Below are positions 1 to 5,535 of a stretch of DNA of 6,431 nt, one piece after another. Position 1 is the stretch's first letter. Each line of letters opens with the position of its first letter. The notes below the pieces were generated by a model. It was given only the letters and a program-made list of their open reading frames with translations. It was not told the origin of the DNA and searched no databases. Origin of the DNA: Elusimicrobiota bacterium (lineage in GTDB: Bacteria; Elusimicrobiota; Elusimicrobia; Elusimicrobiales; UBA9959); contig DAOWCC010000139.1 in assembly GCA_030639665.1 (NCBI GenBank), positions 1-6,431 on the forward strand, written 5' to 3'. The position numbers and the translations under genes were made by a program.

Positions 1-467
1 CCATAGCTTTTGACGGCGCGAAAGTGTATTCAAACTCCGTATCCGACTCAATCGTGGAACTTGAAGGCCCCGATTATGATAAAAAAGACGATCAAACAAC
101 GGATGGTATGGAAGAAGAATCCGGTATCAACTCCGCTTATTCAAAAGTTCTTTCAAACAATGTTCCAACTTTAAGGGACTCTGTGGACCATCATCACCAT
201 TACCATGATGACGATAATAATAATTACAATTATAGTGAACCTAAAAAACCATGGCGAGAACAAACAGGAAAAGAAAAAGTAAAAACCGTTGTTAGAATAG
301 TTTCAGTTGGAGGACTTGTAGGAGCGGGATTGGGATTAGCATCAGTAGGACCTCTCCATATTCTTGGAGGAATATCTTTCGGCGCAAGTTTGGCCCTTGG
401 AGTAGTTGGAGGAGCGGTAATATTTACAGCGCTAGTTTTAGGAACATATTTTTTCGATCAATGGTAA
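1..467 (+). CDS. Partial tandem paralogue 1: His/Asp-rich protein with C-terminal glycine-zipper hairpin (5' end outside window)
   Basis: The reading frame is open from the left edge (codons from base 3) to a TAA at 465-467. The GTG at 24 is internal: the complete paralogue at 885-1478 aligns at a constant offset of 1011 bases and carries 43 more residues upstream, including a signal peptide. Visible parts are an acidic Ser/Asp-rich region, a DHHHHYHDDD tract followed by Asn/Tyr repeats, a basic linker (KPWREQTGKEKVK), and about 55 hydrophobic Gly-rich residues ending YFFDQW. The first hydrophobic segment has Gly at four-residue spacing (GGLVGAGLG), a glycine zipper typical of packed membrane helices. 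The frame is intact, so the gene looks functional. It shares the 3' terminator with its paralogue. I recognise no named family. Export to the envelope and membrane insertion of the C-terminus are inferred, and metal binding by the His/Asp tract is only possible. Confidence 0.85.
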   Translation, partial: IAFDGAKVYSNSVSDSIVELEGPDYDKKDDQTTDGMEEESGINSAYSKVLSNNVPTLRDSVDHHHHYHDDDNNNYNYSEPKKPWREQTGKEKVKTVVRIVSVGGLVGAGLGLASVGPLHILGGISFGASLALGVVGGAVIFTALVLGTYFFDQW

Positions 468-487
468 TATAAAGAATTATTTATAAC

Positions 488-530
488 AAAAAAACCCGCC
501 TTTATAAAATATAAAGGCGGGTTTTTATTT
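488..530 (+). terminator. Intrinsic terminator of paralogue 1
   Basis: A 15-bp perfect stem pairs 491-505 with 511-525 (core CCCGCCTTTAT / ATAAAGGCGGG) around a 5-base loop. It begins 23 bases after the stop codon and ends in a T-rich run. A-run and T-run flank the stem on opposite sides, so it could work on both strands. The same structure recurs at 1498-1540, and similarity between the two gene copies stops exactly at its end. Confidence 0.92.
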
Positions 531-635
531 ATTGACTGATACTTTTAGCGAGAAAATTTTTCTATTCCTTTATTTGTAGCTGTCGCAACCCATGCGCCTT
601 ATATAGCAAAGAACTTGTCCGCTGATGCTTCTTAT

Positions 636-751
636 TAAATCCCCCTCAATCTTGATCACTGTTGGGTGTCTCCGCCACACTGCAACGGCGGACAGGCTCC
701 GCAAACCTTTGTTAGCCCAGTCCACTCCCTTTATAAAAGGGGGAAGATTTA
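636..751. repeat. MITE/REP-like palindromic intergenic element
   Basis: The element is bounded by imperfect inverted ends: TAAATCCCCCT at 636-646 and GGGGGAAGATTTA at 739-751 (TAAATC/GATTTA perfect, C-run and G-run offset by two). Inside are two hairpins: TCCGCC-N10-GGCGGA at 671-692, and CTCCCTTT-ATA-AAAGGGGG at 725-743 (one G-U pair). C-run/G-run ends of this type are typical of non-coding mobile repeats in many bacterial genomes. No transposase is nearby, so mobilisation would have to be in trans. Copy number in the genome cannot be judged here. Confidence 0.5.
671..698 (+). repeat. Short palindrome repeat, copy 1 (YCCGCC-N10-GGCGGR-CAGGCT)
   Basis: A 6-bp stem with a 10-base loop is followed by CAGGCT. 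A second copy with the same geometry lies at 1578-1605. The two match at 21 of 28 positions, with loops largely different but stems and the CAGGCT tail kept. Each copy sits downstream of one paralogue. This suggests a dispersed REP-like unit. Confidence 0.5.
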
Positions 752-803
752 CTTTTATTCTCACATAAAATCGTCAAGAATAGGCCGCGAAACAAAATAA
801 TAT

Positions 804-854
804 TCCCATAGGTCTTTTGACCCACAATAATATGGGCCAAAGGCCTCTATGGGA
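804..854 (+). promoter_or_regulatory. Long imperfect hairpin in the leader of paralogue 2
   Basis: The left arm 804-824 (TCCCATAGGTCTTTTGACCCA) and right arm 833-854 pair almost throughout, with G-U pairs and one bulge, around an 8-base loop CAATAATA. An alternative fold keeps the outer stem TCCCATAG/CTATGGGA and forms two small hairpins, GGTC-TTTT-GACC and GGCC-AAA-GGCC. The 3' end of the right arm (GGGA) is also the start of the Shine-Dalgarno sequence GGGAGG at 851-856, so folding would partly hide it. No U-run follows, so this is not an ordinary terminator. A translational control element or a dispersed palindrome are both possible. Confidence 0.5.
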
Positions 855-856
855 GG
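851..856 (+). promoter_or_regulatory. Ribosome-binding site GGGAGG placed for a leader peptide
   Basis: GGGAGG is the only strong Shine-Dalgarno match upstream of paralogue 2, but it is 28 bases from that gene's ATG at 885. It is 10 bases from an ATG at 867, an ideal distance. This implies either leader translation followed by reinitiation, or a leaderless-style or weak start for the main gene. Confidence 0.5.
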
Positions 857-866
857 TATCCTGAAA

Positions 867-881
867 ATGTTAAATTATTGA
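867..881 (+). CDS. Candidate 4-codon leader peptide MLNY
   Basis: ATG TTA AAT TAT TGA follows GGGAGG by 10 bases and ends 3 bases before the ATG of the signal-peptide protein at 885. A stop this close to the next start is the usual geometry for translational coupling by reinitiation. The evidence is spacing only. The peptide is far too short to recognise and could be fortuitous. An equivalent leader for paralogue 1 would lie outside the window. Confidence 0.3.
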   Translation: MLNY

Positions 882-884
882 AAT

Positions 885-1478
885 ATGAAAAAACAAAAAT
901 TAATTGCAGTGGCAATATTATTCGCACTCATCTCCGCAAGCGCTTTAAATCGCGCTATCGCGGGCGACGCTTTTTCAGAACTTCAAAATATGGTAAAGAA
1001 TTCCAATTCAACCATAGCTTTTGACGGCGCGAAAGTGTATTCAAACTCCGTATCCGACTCAATCGTGGAACTTGAAGGCCCCGATTATGATAAAAAAGAC
1101 GGTCAAACAATAGATGGTATGGAAGAAGAATCCGGTATCAATTCCGCTTATTCAAAAGTTCTTTCAGACAATGTTCCAACTTTAAGGGACTCTGTGGACC
1201 ATCATCACTATTACCACGATGATGACAATAATAATTACAATTATCAGAAACCTAAAAAGCCATGGAGAGAACAAACAGGAAAAGAAAAAGTAAAAACCGT
1301 TGTTGGAAAAGCTGCATATCCAGGATTTTTAGGAGCAATGATGGGAGGATTTGCAGGATGGTTTCTCCCTGACGTTATAGCAATATCAACAGGCGCGGGT
1401 ATAGCCCTTGGAGCAGTGGGAGGAGCAGTAATATTAGCAGCGGTAGGTTTAGGAATATATTTTTTCCGTGAATGGTAA
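885..1478 (+). CDS. Tandem paralogue 2: secreted His/Asp-rich protein with C-terminal glycine-zipper hairpin
   Basis: The 197-residue product opens with a classic Sec signal peptide: basic MKKQK, hydrophobic core, and AIA|GD as the likely cleavage site after residue 26. This also fixes the start at 885. Residues 27-104 are acidic and Ser/Asp-rich. Residues 105-120 form a DHHHYYHDDD-NNNYNY tract, and 121-137 a basic linker. Two hydrophobic segments follow, about 147-162 and 166-194, with glycine zippers G150-G154-G158 and G172-G176-G180, ending YFFREW. It is colinear and length-matched with the partial copy at 1-467. I know no named family. The architecture suggests an exported protein that inserts a helical hairpin in a membrane; pore formation or a peptide-toxin-like role is speculation. 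No immunity-type partner is evident. A terminator lies directly downstream, so it is probably monocistronic. Confidence 0.9.
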   Translation: MKKQKLIAVAILFALISASALNRAIAGDAFSELQNMVKNSNSTIAFDGAKVYSNSVSDSIVELEGPDYDKKDGQTIDGMEEESGINSAYSKVLSDNVPTLRDSVDHHHYYHDDDNNNYNYQKPKKPWREQTGKEKVKTVVGKAAYPGFLGAMMGGFAGWFLPDVIAISTGAGIALGAVGGAVILAAVGLGIYFFREW

Positions 1479-1497
1479 TAAAAAAATTATTTATAAC

Positions 1498-1540
1498 AAA
1501 GAAACCCGCCTTTATAAAATATAAAGGCGGGTTTTTATTT
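1498..1540. terminator. Intrinsic terminator of paralogue 2, probably bidirectional
   Basis: A 14-bp perfect stem pairs 1502-1515 with 1521-1534 around a 5-base loop, followed by a T-rich run. It is the same hairpin as at 488-530, with one base difference in the leading A-run. Read on the minus strand it ends GGCGGGTTTCTTTG, so it could also stop transcription of the convergent gene at 1634-2509. Confidence 0.92.
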
Positions 1541-1555
1541 GGCAAGGCTCTGCGA

Positions 1556-1620
1556 CTACATTTGGCGAATGGTAATTCCCGCCATACATCTCCGGCGGGC
1601 AGGCTGCCTGCTACATTTGG
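1556..1620. repeat. Palindrome repeat copy 2 flanked by a 10-bp direct repeat
   Basis: CTACATTTGG occurs at 1556-1565 and 1611-1620. Between them lies CCCGCC-N10-GGCGGG-CAGGCT at 1578-1605, the counterpart of the palindrome at 671-698. Just beyond, GGGGAGATTTACTTT (about 1626-1640) resembles GGGGAAGATTTACTTT at 740-755, the end of the first element. Here that tail supplies the TTA complement of the neighbouring gene's stop codon. This looks like a second, more degraded member of the same repeat family. Confidence 0.45.
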
Positions 1621-1633
1621 GAATTGGGGAGAT

Positions 1634-2509
1634 TTACTTTGCGCTTTCTACTTTAAACGCTTCCGTTTCGCCTTTATCAATTAAGATGGAATTGGAAACA
1701 TTATCTCCGATACGCCTAAAACTCCATTTAATATAATATTTTCCCGGTTTTAATTCTCCCGTAACTTCTTTGGAAAAAGTTGCTTCATATTCATCATTGG
1801 AAAAATCAGTTGAAGAATATTTACCCATATATTTATCTTTTAAAAGCCAAAAACTCTCCTTAAAAAGCGACATCTTTATTTCGGTTTTGCCCGAATAATA
1901 TTTACTCCATTTATCGGCCAATTTAAAAACAATGACATCTTTTTCATGCTTTACGGATTTTACGCTTAAACCGTTTATATCGGGGTCCATTTTAATTTTT
2001 TGACCGGGTTTGGCTGTAAATAAAGTTGTATCGCCGATATGGCTTCTTGAGATATTATAATTATAAGAGGTTTTAATTTGTTTAATTGAAAAATTCGCGC
2101 CCTTAAGACAAACTTTAAATCTATTATATTCCCAAGGATACATTTTCAAAGCGGGATGAATTTCAATTCTAACGCTTTTCTCGTAAAGAGGGCCGGGATT
2201 AAAAGTTTTGCAGGTAATTCCGGTTTTTCCTTGTTGGCAATGTTCCCATTGCTCCCGGCTTTTCAAAATAATATTTTCAGATTGAATAATTTCCGAAGCA
2301 AAAGAAAATCCTATCGCGCGGCAATCAGGCTCGCTTATATCATTATTCCAGCTATTATAAGAAGCCTTTAAAACGGATATTTTGTTATCCTTCTTCGCTA
2401 ATGCTTCGAAGGACGAGTTCAAAGATTCAGTTGAGATTGGATTTTTATCTTGAGCAAAAATAAAAATATTAAAATTAAAACACAAACAAATAATTATCAA
2501 TTTATACAT
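1634..2509 (-). CDS. Secreted protein of unknown function, four cysteines, beta-rich
   Basis: The 291-residue product starts MYKLIIICLC and has a hydrophobic signal peptide ending around FIFAQ (residues 15-20). The mature part holds four cysteines (63, 91, 100, 134), enough for two disulfides, and alternating polar/hydrophobic strands suggesting a beta-sandwich fold. The C-terminal stretch around 251-266 (GELKPGKYYIKWSFRR) looks like a beta hairpin. AGGGA at 2519-2523 lies 9 bases before the ATG and supports the start. No catalytic motif, lipobox or membrane segment beyond the signal is visible. It is convergent with paralogue 2 and lies 110 bases downstream of the large minus-strand gene, separated from it by a terminator-like hairpin. 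I do not recognise the family; periplasmic or extracellular location is inferred from the signal peptide. Base composition is more AT-rich than the 5' half of the gene at 2620-5103. Confidence 0.88.
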   Translation of the reverse strand: MYKLIIICLCFNFNIFIFAQDKNPISTESLNSSFEALAKKDNKISVLKASYNSWNNDISEPDCRAIGFSFASEIIQSENIILKSREQWEHCQQGKTGITCKTFNPGPLYEKSVRIEIHPALKMYPWEYNRFKVCLKGANFSIKQIKTSYNYNISRSHIGDTTLFTAKPGQKIKMDPDINGLSVKSVKHEKDVIVFKLADKWSKYYSGKTEIKMSLFKESFWLLKDKYMGKYSSTDFSNDEYEATFSKEVTGELKPGKYYIKWSFRRIGDNVSNSILIDKGETEAFKVESAK

Positions 2510-2518
2510 TAATTCAAT

Positions 2519-2523
2519 TCCCT
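2519..2523 (-). promoter_or_regulatory. Ribosome-binding site of the secreted four-cysteine protein
   Basis: AGGGA on the minus strand lies 9 bases before the ATG at 2507-2509. It directly follows the T-run of the hairpin at 2524-2564, so termination and translation initiation signals abut. Confidence 0.6.
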
Positions 2524-2564
2524 AAAAGAGAACGAAGCTCCGAAATTATCCAGAGCTTCATTCT
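2524..2564 (-). terminator. Terminator or attenuator between the two minus-strand genes
   Basis: The arms AGAACGAAGCTC (2529-2540) and GAGCTTCATTCT (2553-2564) form a 12-bp stem with one mismatch and a 12-base loop. On the minus strand the stem is followed by CTTTT. It lies 55 bases past the stop of the large gene and just before the ribosome-binding site of the next one. It could end the upstream transcript fully, or act as a leaky attenuator supplying the downstream gene at lower level. No clear separate promoter for the downstream gene was found. Confidence 0.65.
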
Positions 2565-2619
2565 ATGTAATTTTATACAAAACCCAATTTTAATTCCATC
2601 CATCTTCCTCAGACTTGGA

Positions 2620-5103
2620 TTAGGAAGTTGCAGTAATCACAGTCCCGTCTAAATTTAAATTCCACCTTTCTTTGAACTCCAATCTTGCCGCTTTCACAAT
2701 TTCATTCATTTTTTGCAACGGAGACAAAGATGCCGTAGGAGCATCCTTTATATCATTGATATCTATCTCCACCTGATTAAGCCTAAGAATTATACTGGTA
2801 AAATTCTCTTCCAGCTCACCAGATGCAGTGGAGCTAGGCTCATTCAGACCTTTAGAAAGACTTATGGCCGGACTCATTCTTCTCCATAAATCTTTTTCAA
2901 CTTTTATTATCTCTTCAATCTCAACCATTTCGCCTTTCTTATTTCCATCCACACCTCTCCACTCAAAAGCTTTGTCAAGAGAAGAAGAAGTTCCCTCACT
3001 CCCCGAATCTCTATAATCTCCCGCCATGGCAAGCAGTCCTGTATTATTATTTGGCGTAGAACCATACAACGGTATATTACCTATGATGCTATGCTTAAAG
3101 CCCGTCAAAGCTTTAAATGCTTCTTTAATAGACTCTTCTGTGCCCCCTTGACCGGGTTCCTTAGGATTATTGCTTCTCACGACAGCAACCTCTTCATTAA
3201 ATTTATCGCGGATAGCTCCGCTTTTTTCGTTAATCAATGTGTATTGCGCCTCGTATATCTTCACTGCGTTATTAGCAAAGGCAATACTTTGTTCAACCGT
3301 GGCAAATCCCTTTTTATAGGCCGCAAGTTCCGTCTTCAATTGTTCAGCCCTGGTTTTAATCTCAGTTGAGTTCGCCTCTACGCTGACACCCTTCAGCATT
3401 ACCTTCTTTCCTGATACCACATCGTCCTTTATCTTACCAAGATCTTCGAGCGCCTTGTCATATACCACTCTATATACGGCTTTATCATTCTCAGTTTGAT
3501 TAATAACGCCTTTATAATCGGATATCAATTCATTGAATTCCTTATTACGAATTTCAAAAGATCGAGCCAATTCCAAAGCCGGCAATTGACCGTCATCAAA
3601 ACCCAGAATGATAGGTTGGAAAGATTTCCAAATATTTTTTAATCTAATTGCGTTTGAGCCATCCTTAGCATCTTTAAACATACTCCCTAAATAAAGGTCA
3701 TAGTTCTGCAAATAAGTTTTACCATCTCCGGAAGTTTCATGAGTAACCGCATCCAATTTTTCGCCAATAGGCATGGTTGCAACTACTTCATCGCCATCAC
3801 CGCTGATAACGCCATTTTGTTCATCCCACTGTGAAGTTTTAATTTTTTGATCACATTGCGTCCAAGCTTTCCATACATCCCTATCTTTGCTTGGCGGTAC
3901 TCCGGGATGCTCTTTAAAACCATTTACACACTTTTCTCCTGGCTCGCATTCTATTAAACATGTATATTCGGGAGGAGCGCTACCGCCAAGTCCCCACCAT
4001 TTCTCTAACTTACCTGTGACAACTTTTGCCATATTTGCTCCCAAAGGTTCAAATATGCCTTTTCCTATGATATTGTCTATGATCATCTGAGTAATCTGCT
4101 TCGGAATGTCATGTTTATAAAAAAGTTTAGCATCAATTGCTGCTTCCGCCAATTTCTCTGCCATTTCCTGTTCATGGCTTTTCTTATGTCCACCTCTGCT
4201 ATGGGAATTTTTCGAGCTTGAACCCGACGCGCCTTTATATCCGTTTCCCGAACCTTGTCCAGAACCGCCGCGTCCCGCGAGTTCCACGGCATCTTTCGCA
4301 GCTTTCTCTAAACCTGTAGTGGCTCTGCCGTCGGAGAAATGATTGGCGGATTGACCGGCCCTGGCTCTTAATGATTCCATGGCGTCTTTTGAAGAACCCT
4401 TGGGACTTGAGGCCACGCCTCTAAAATCCGCTCCCTTGGGTTTTGCCATAGTTCTTGAAGAAGCTTTTGAAGAGGCTTTTTTGGCGTCGGCAAGCATTTT
4501 TCCCGCGGCAATCTTTCCGCTAGTGCGGCTTCCGCCAGCGCCGGCAAAAGAACCCATGGACCTTAAACCGCCCTGCATCCTGGGAATAACAACAGGCGCG
4601 CCCGCTTTTTTTGTAGCTCTCGAAAAAGAATTTTTCGCGACATTTTTAAGCGTATCGCGATATTTTGGCGGAGGAGCCAAAGGCGCCGCTGAAGGCGGCT
4701 TACTGGCGCCTCTTATAAGGGAAAGAGGATCCCTGACGCTTAAGGGAGTCACCACATCTCCGGCTCCGTCGGGAGAACCGACGGAAAGAGAATTTATACC
4801 CGGTTCATAAATGGAAGCGGAACCGGCCTTGCCTCTATCTCCAAAACCGGGAGTTAAAAGATTCTCGGAAGCGGGCTTGCTCAAATAATATTCAGCCACT
4901 GGAGCAAGAGCCAAAGTGCTGACACCAACCAAAACCATGGCAATATCTTTCTTAGAAAGTTTTTTCAATTTACTAAGAAAACTGCCGGCGGGTTTTGAAA
5001 ACATGGACGATCTGCCCAAAGAACTTGTAGTTCTAAACCCTGACGCCTTTGGCAGTATCGGCGAAATTTTTTTATCTTTGTCTTTTTTATTAAAATAGCT
5101 CAT
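2620..5103 (-). CDS. Large single-pass membrane protein with low-complexity linker, four-Cys module and helical C-terminus
   Basis: I choose the ATG at 5101-5103 (827 residues), not the in-frame ATG 21 bases upstream, because GGGAGGAG sits at 5106-5113 between them and the upstream ATG has no ribosome-binding site. The N-terminus is basic and Ser-rich. One membrane helix lies at about 53-73 (IAMVLVGVSTLALAPVAEYY), preceded by KKLSKKD, so most of the protein should be extracytoplasmic. Residues about 85-310 are Gly/Ser/Ala/Pro/Lys-rich low complexity. A cysteine module C-X3-C-X5-C-X24-C lies at 382-417. About 505-640 is charged and helical, probably coiled coil, followed by a mixed tail. The length, linker and coiled-coil region fit an envelope-spanning or scaffold protein, but no family is recognised and no enzymatic motif is seen. 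A promoter candidate lies at 5263-5291. Confidence 0.9.
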   Translation of the reverse strand: MSYFNKKDKDKKISPILPKASGFRTTSSLGRSSMFSKPAGSFLSKLKKLSKKDIAMVLVGVSTLALAPVAEYYLSKPASENLLTPGFGDRGKAGSASIYEPGINSLSVGSPDGAGDVVTPLSVRDPLSLIRGASKPPSAAPLAPPPKYRDTLKNVAKNSFSRATKKAGAPVVIPRMQGGLRSMGSFAGAGGSRTSGKIAAGKMLADAKKASSKASSRTMAKPKGADFRGVASSPKGSSKDAMESLRARAGQSANHFSDGRATTGLEKAAKDAVELAGRGGSGQGSGNGYKGASGSSSKNSHSRGGHKKSHEQEMAEKLAEAAIDAKLFYKHDIPKQITQMIIDNIIGKGIFEPLGANMAKVVTGKLEKWWGLGGSAPPEYTCLIECEPGEKCVNGFKEHPGVPPSKDRDVWKAWTQCDQKIKTSQWDEQNGVISGDGDEVVATMPIGEKLDAVTHETSGDGKTYLQNYDLYLGSMFKDAKDGSNAIRLKNIWKSFQPIILGFDDGQLPALELARSFEIRNKEFNELISDYKGVINQTENDKAVYRVVYDKALEDLGKIKDDVVSGKKVMLKGVSVEANSTEIKTRAEQLKTELAAYKKGFATVEQSIAFANNAVKIYEAQYTLINEKSGAIRDKFNEEVAVVRSNNPKEPGQGGTEESIKEAFKALTGFKHSIIGNIPLYGSTPNNNTGLLAMAGDYRDSGSEGTSSSLDKAFEWRGVDGNKKGEMVEIEEIIKVEKDLWRRMSPAISLSKGLNEPSSTASGELEENFTSIILRLNQVEIDINDIKDAPTASLSPLQKMNEIVKAARLEFKERWNLNLDGTVITATS

Positions 5104-5105
5104 AA

Positions 5106-5113
5106 CTCCTCCC
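5106..5113 (-). promoter_or_regulatory. Ribosome-binding site deciding the start of the large membrane protein
   Basis: GGGAGGAG is followed by TT and then the ATG at 5103-5101. The candidate start 21 bases further upstream (product MTKLGGV...) would place this site inside the coding region and has no comparable site of its own. Confidence 0.75.
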
Positions 5114-5262
5114 AATTTGGTCATTCGCGCGACTTATTTACTAAGGGCATTCATAGACCCGTTGTTTATAAAAAACCGACTAAAACGGCAACTGATTAAA
5201 AATAACGCGCACTGCTAAATTAAAGAAAATATAAGAACTGATATATTCCAATATTACACTAT

Positions 5263-5291
5263 ACTGTAGCTAATGAAAGCTTGACTGCCAA
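5263..5291 (-). promoter_or_regulatory. Possible sigma-70-type promoter of the large membrane protein gene
   Basis: On the minus strand TTGGCA (5286-5291) and TACAGT (5263-5268) are separated by 17 bases. They match the TTGACA and TATAAT consensus at five and four of six positions. This would give a 5' leader of roughly 150 bases. A TATAGT hexamer overlaps just downstream. The call rests on sequence likeness only. Confidence 0.3.
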
Positions 5292-5335
5292 GAGTCGTAA
5301 GACCCTATGATACATAGGACTAAGGTCCTATGTAT
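5292..5335 (-). promoter_or_regulatory. Nested, mutually exclusive hairpins upstream of the large membrane protein gene
   Basis: ATACATAGGAC (5310-5320) pairs perfectly with GTCCTATGTAT (5325-5335) around a 4-base loop. The same central segment can instead pair CATAGG (5313-5318) with CCTATG (5304-5309) around a 3-base loop. Next to it, on the minus strand, GGGTC-TTAC-GACTC (5292-5305) makes a third small hairpin. On the minus strand ATAGGGTCTTACGACTC resembles ATAGGTCTTTTGACCC of the leader at 808-823. The structures lie just upstream of the promoter candidate, so they may be an operator-like or dispersed palindrome, not a transcribed attenuator. Confidence 0.45.
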
Positions 5336-5370
5336 ATTACAAGCCTAAAATCTCAAGTCACCGGCACTCA

Positions 5371-5393
5371 GACTCTTTGACTCATAATAATAC
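5371..5393. repeat. Leader-like motif resembling the 804-854 hairpin
   Basis: TTTGACTCATAATAATAC within this span matches TTTGACCCACAATAATAT of the 804-854 element at 15 of 18 positions. Read on the minus strand, TATGAGTCAAAGA matches the other arm (TATGGGCCAAAGG). It lacks the outer stem of the first element. It is probably a degraded or partial member of the same palindrome family. Confidence 0.35.
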
Positions 5394-5535
5394 AAAAAAC
5401 AGGGACAAGCACATAGAATAAACTCTTCCCAATATGCCGACCCCCGTCGAGTTTCAGAAAGTTAATAAGAATAATAGTCCGCCATGCATATAGCCTTAGC
5501 CGTTTTTTGACTACTCCTTTCTATCTCAGTCCTAC

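Larger units (their letters stand above)
531..803. other. Intergenic spacer between the paralogues
   Basis: This non-coding stretch contains the palindrome-rich repeat at 636-751 and otherwise no supported gene. The only open frame (minus strand, 570-764, 64 codons) lies across the palindromes and encodes nothing recognisable. A TTGACT hexamer at 532-537 resembles a -35 box but has no convincing -10 partner at 16-18 bases, so I do not call a promoter. The promoter for the downstream gene was not located. Confidence 0.6.

Noticed and set aside
24..26. GTG at 24 as the start of paralogue 1
   Set aside because: The frame is open to the left edge and the full-length paralogue shows this codon is Val-51 inside the gene, after the signal peptide.
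532..537. TTGACT as a -35 box
   Set aside because: No TATAAT-like hexamer at 16-18 bases downstream, and no start codon within a sensible distance.
570..764. 64-codon minus-strand open frame between the paralogues
   Set aside because: It crosses the palindromic repeat element, has no good start signal and encodes no recognisable or coherent protein.
488..1540. CRISPR-like array from the repeated hairpins
   Set aside because: Only two copies, about 1 kb apart, each placed as a terminator after a paralogous gene; no regular repeats and spacers.
1472..1736. Two plus-strand open frames (70 and 65 codons) after paralogue 2
   Set aside because: They run through the terminator and the palindromic repeat and overlap the end of the convergent gene; no ribosome-binding sites.
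4379..4810. 143-codon plus-strand open frame
   Set aside because: It lies entirely antisense to the low-complexity linker of the large minus-strand gene, has no ribosome-binding site and reads as compositionally biased sequence; it is a shadow of that gene.
5122..5124. ATG at 5122-5124 as the start of the large membrane protein
   Set aside because: It has no ribosome-binding site, whereas GGGAGGAG lies immediately before the ATG at 5101-5103.
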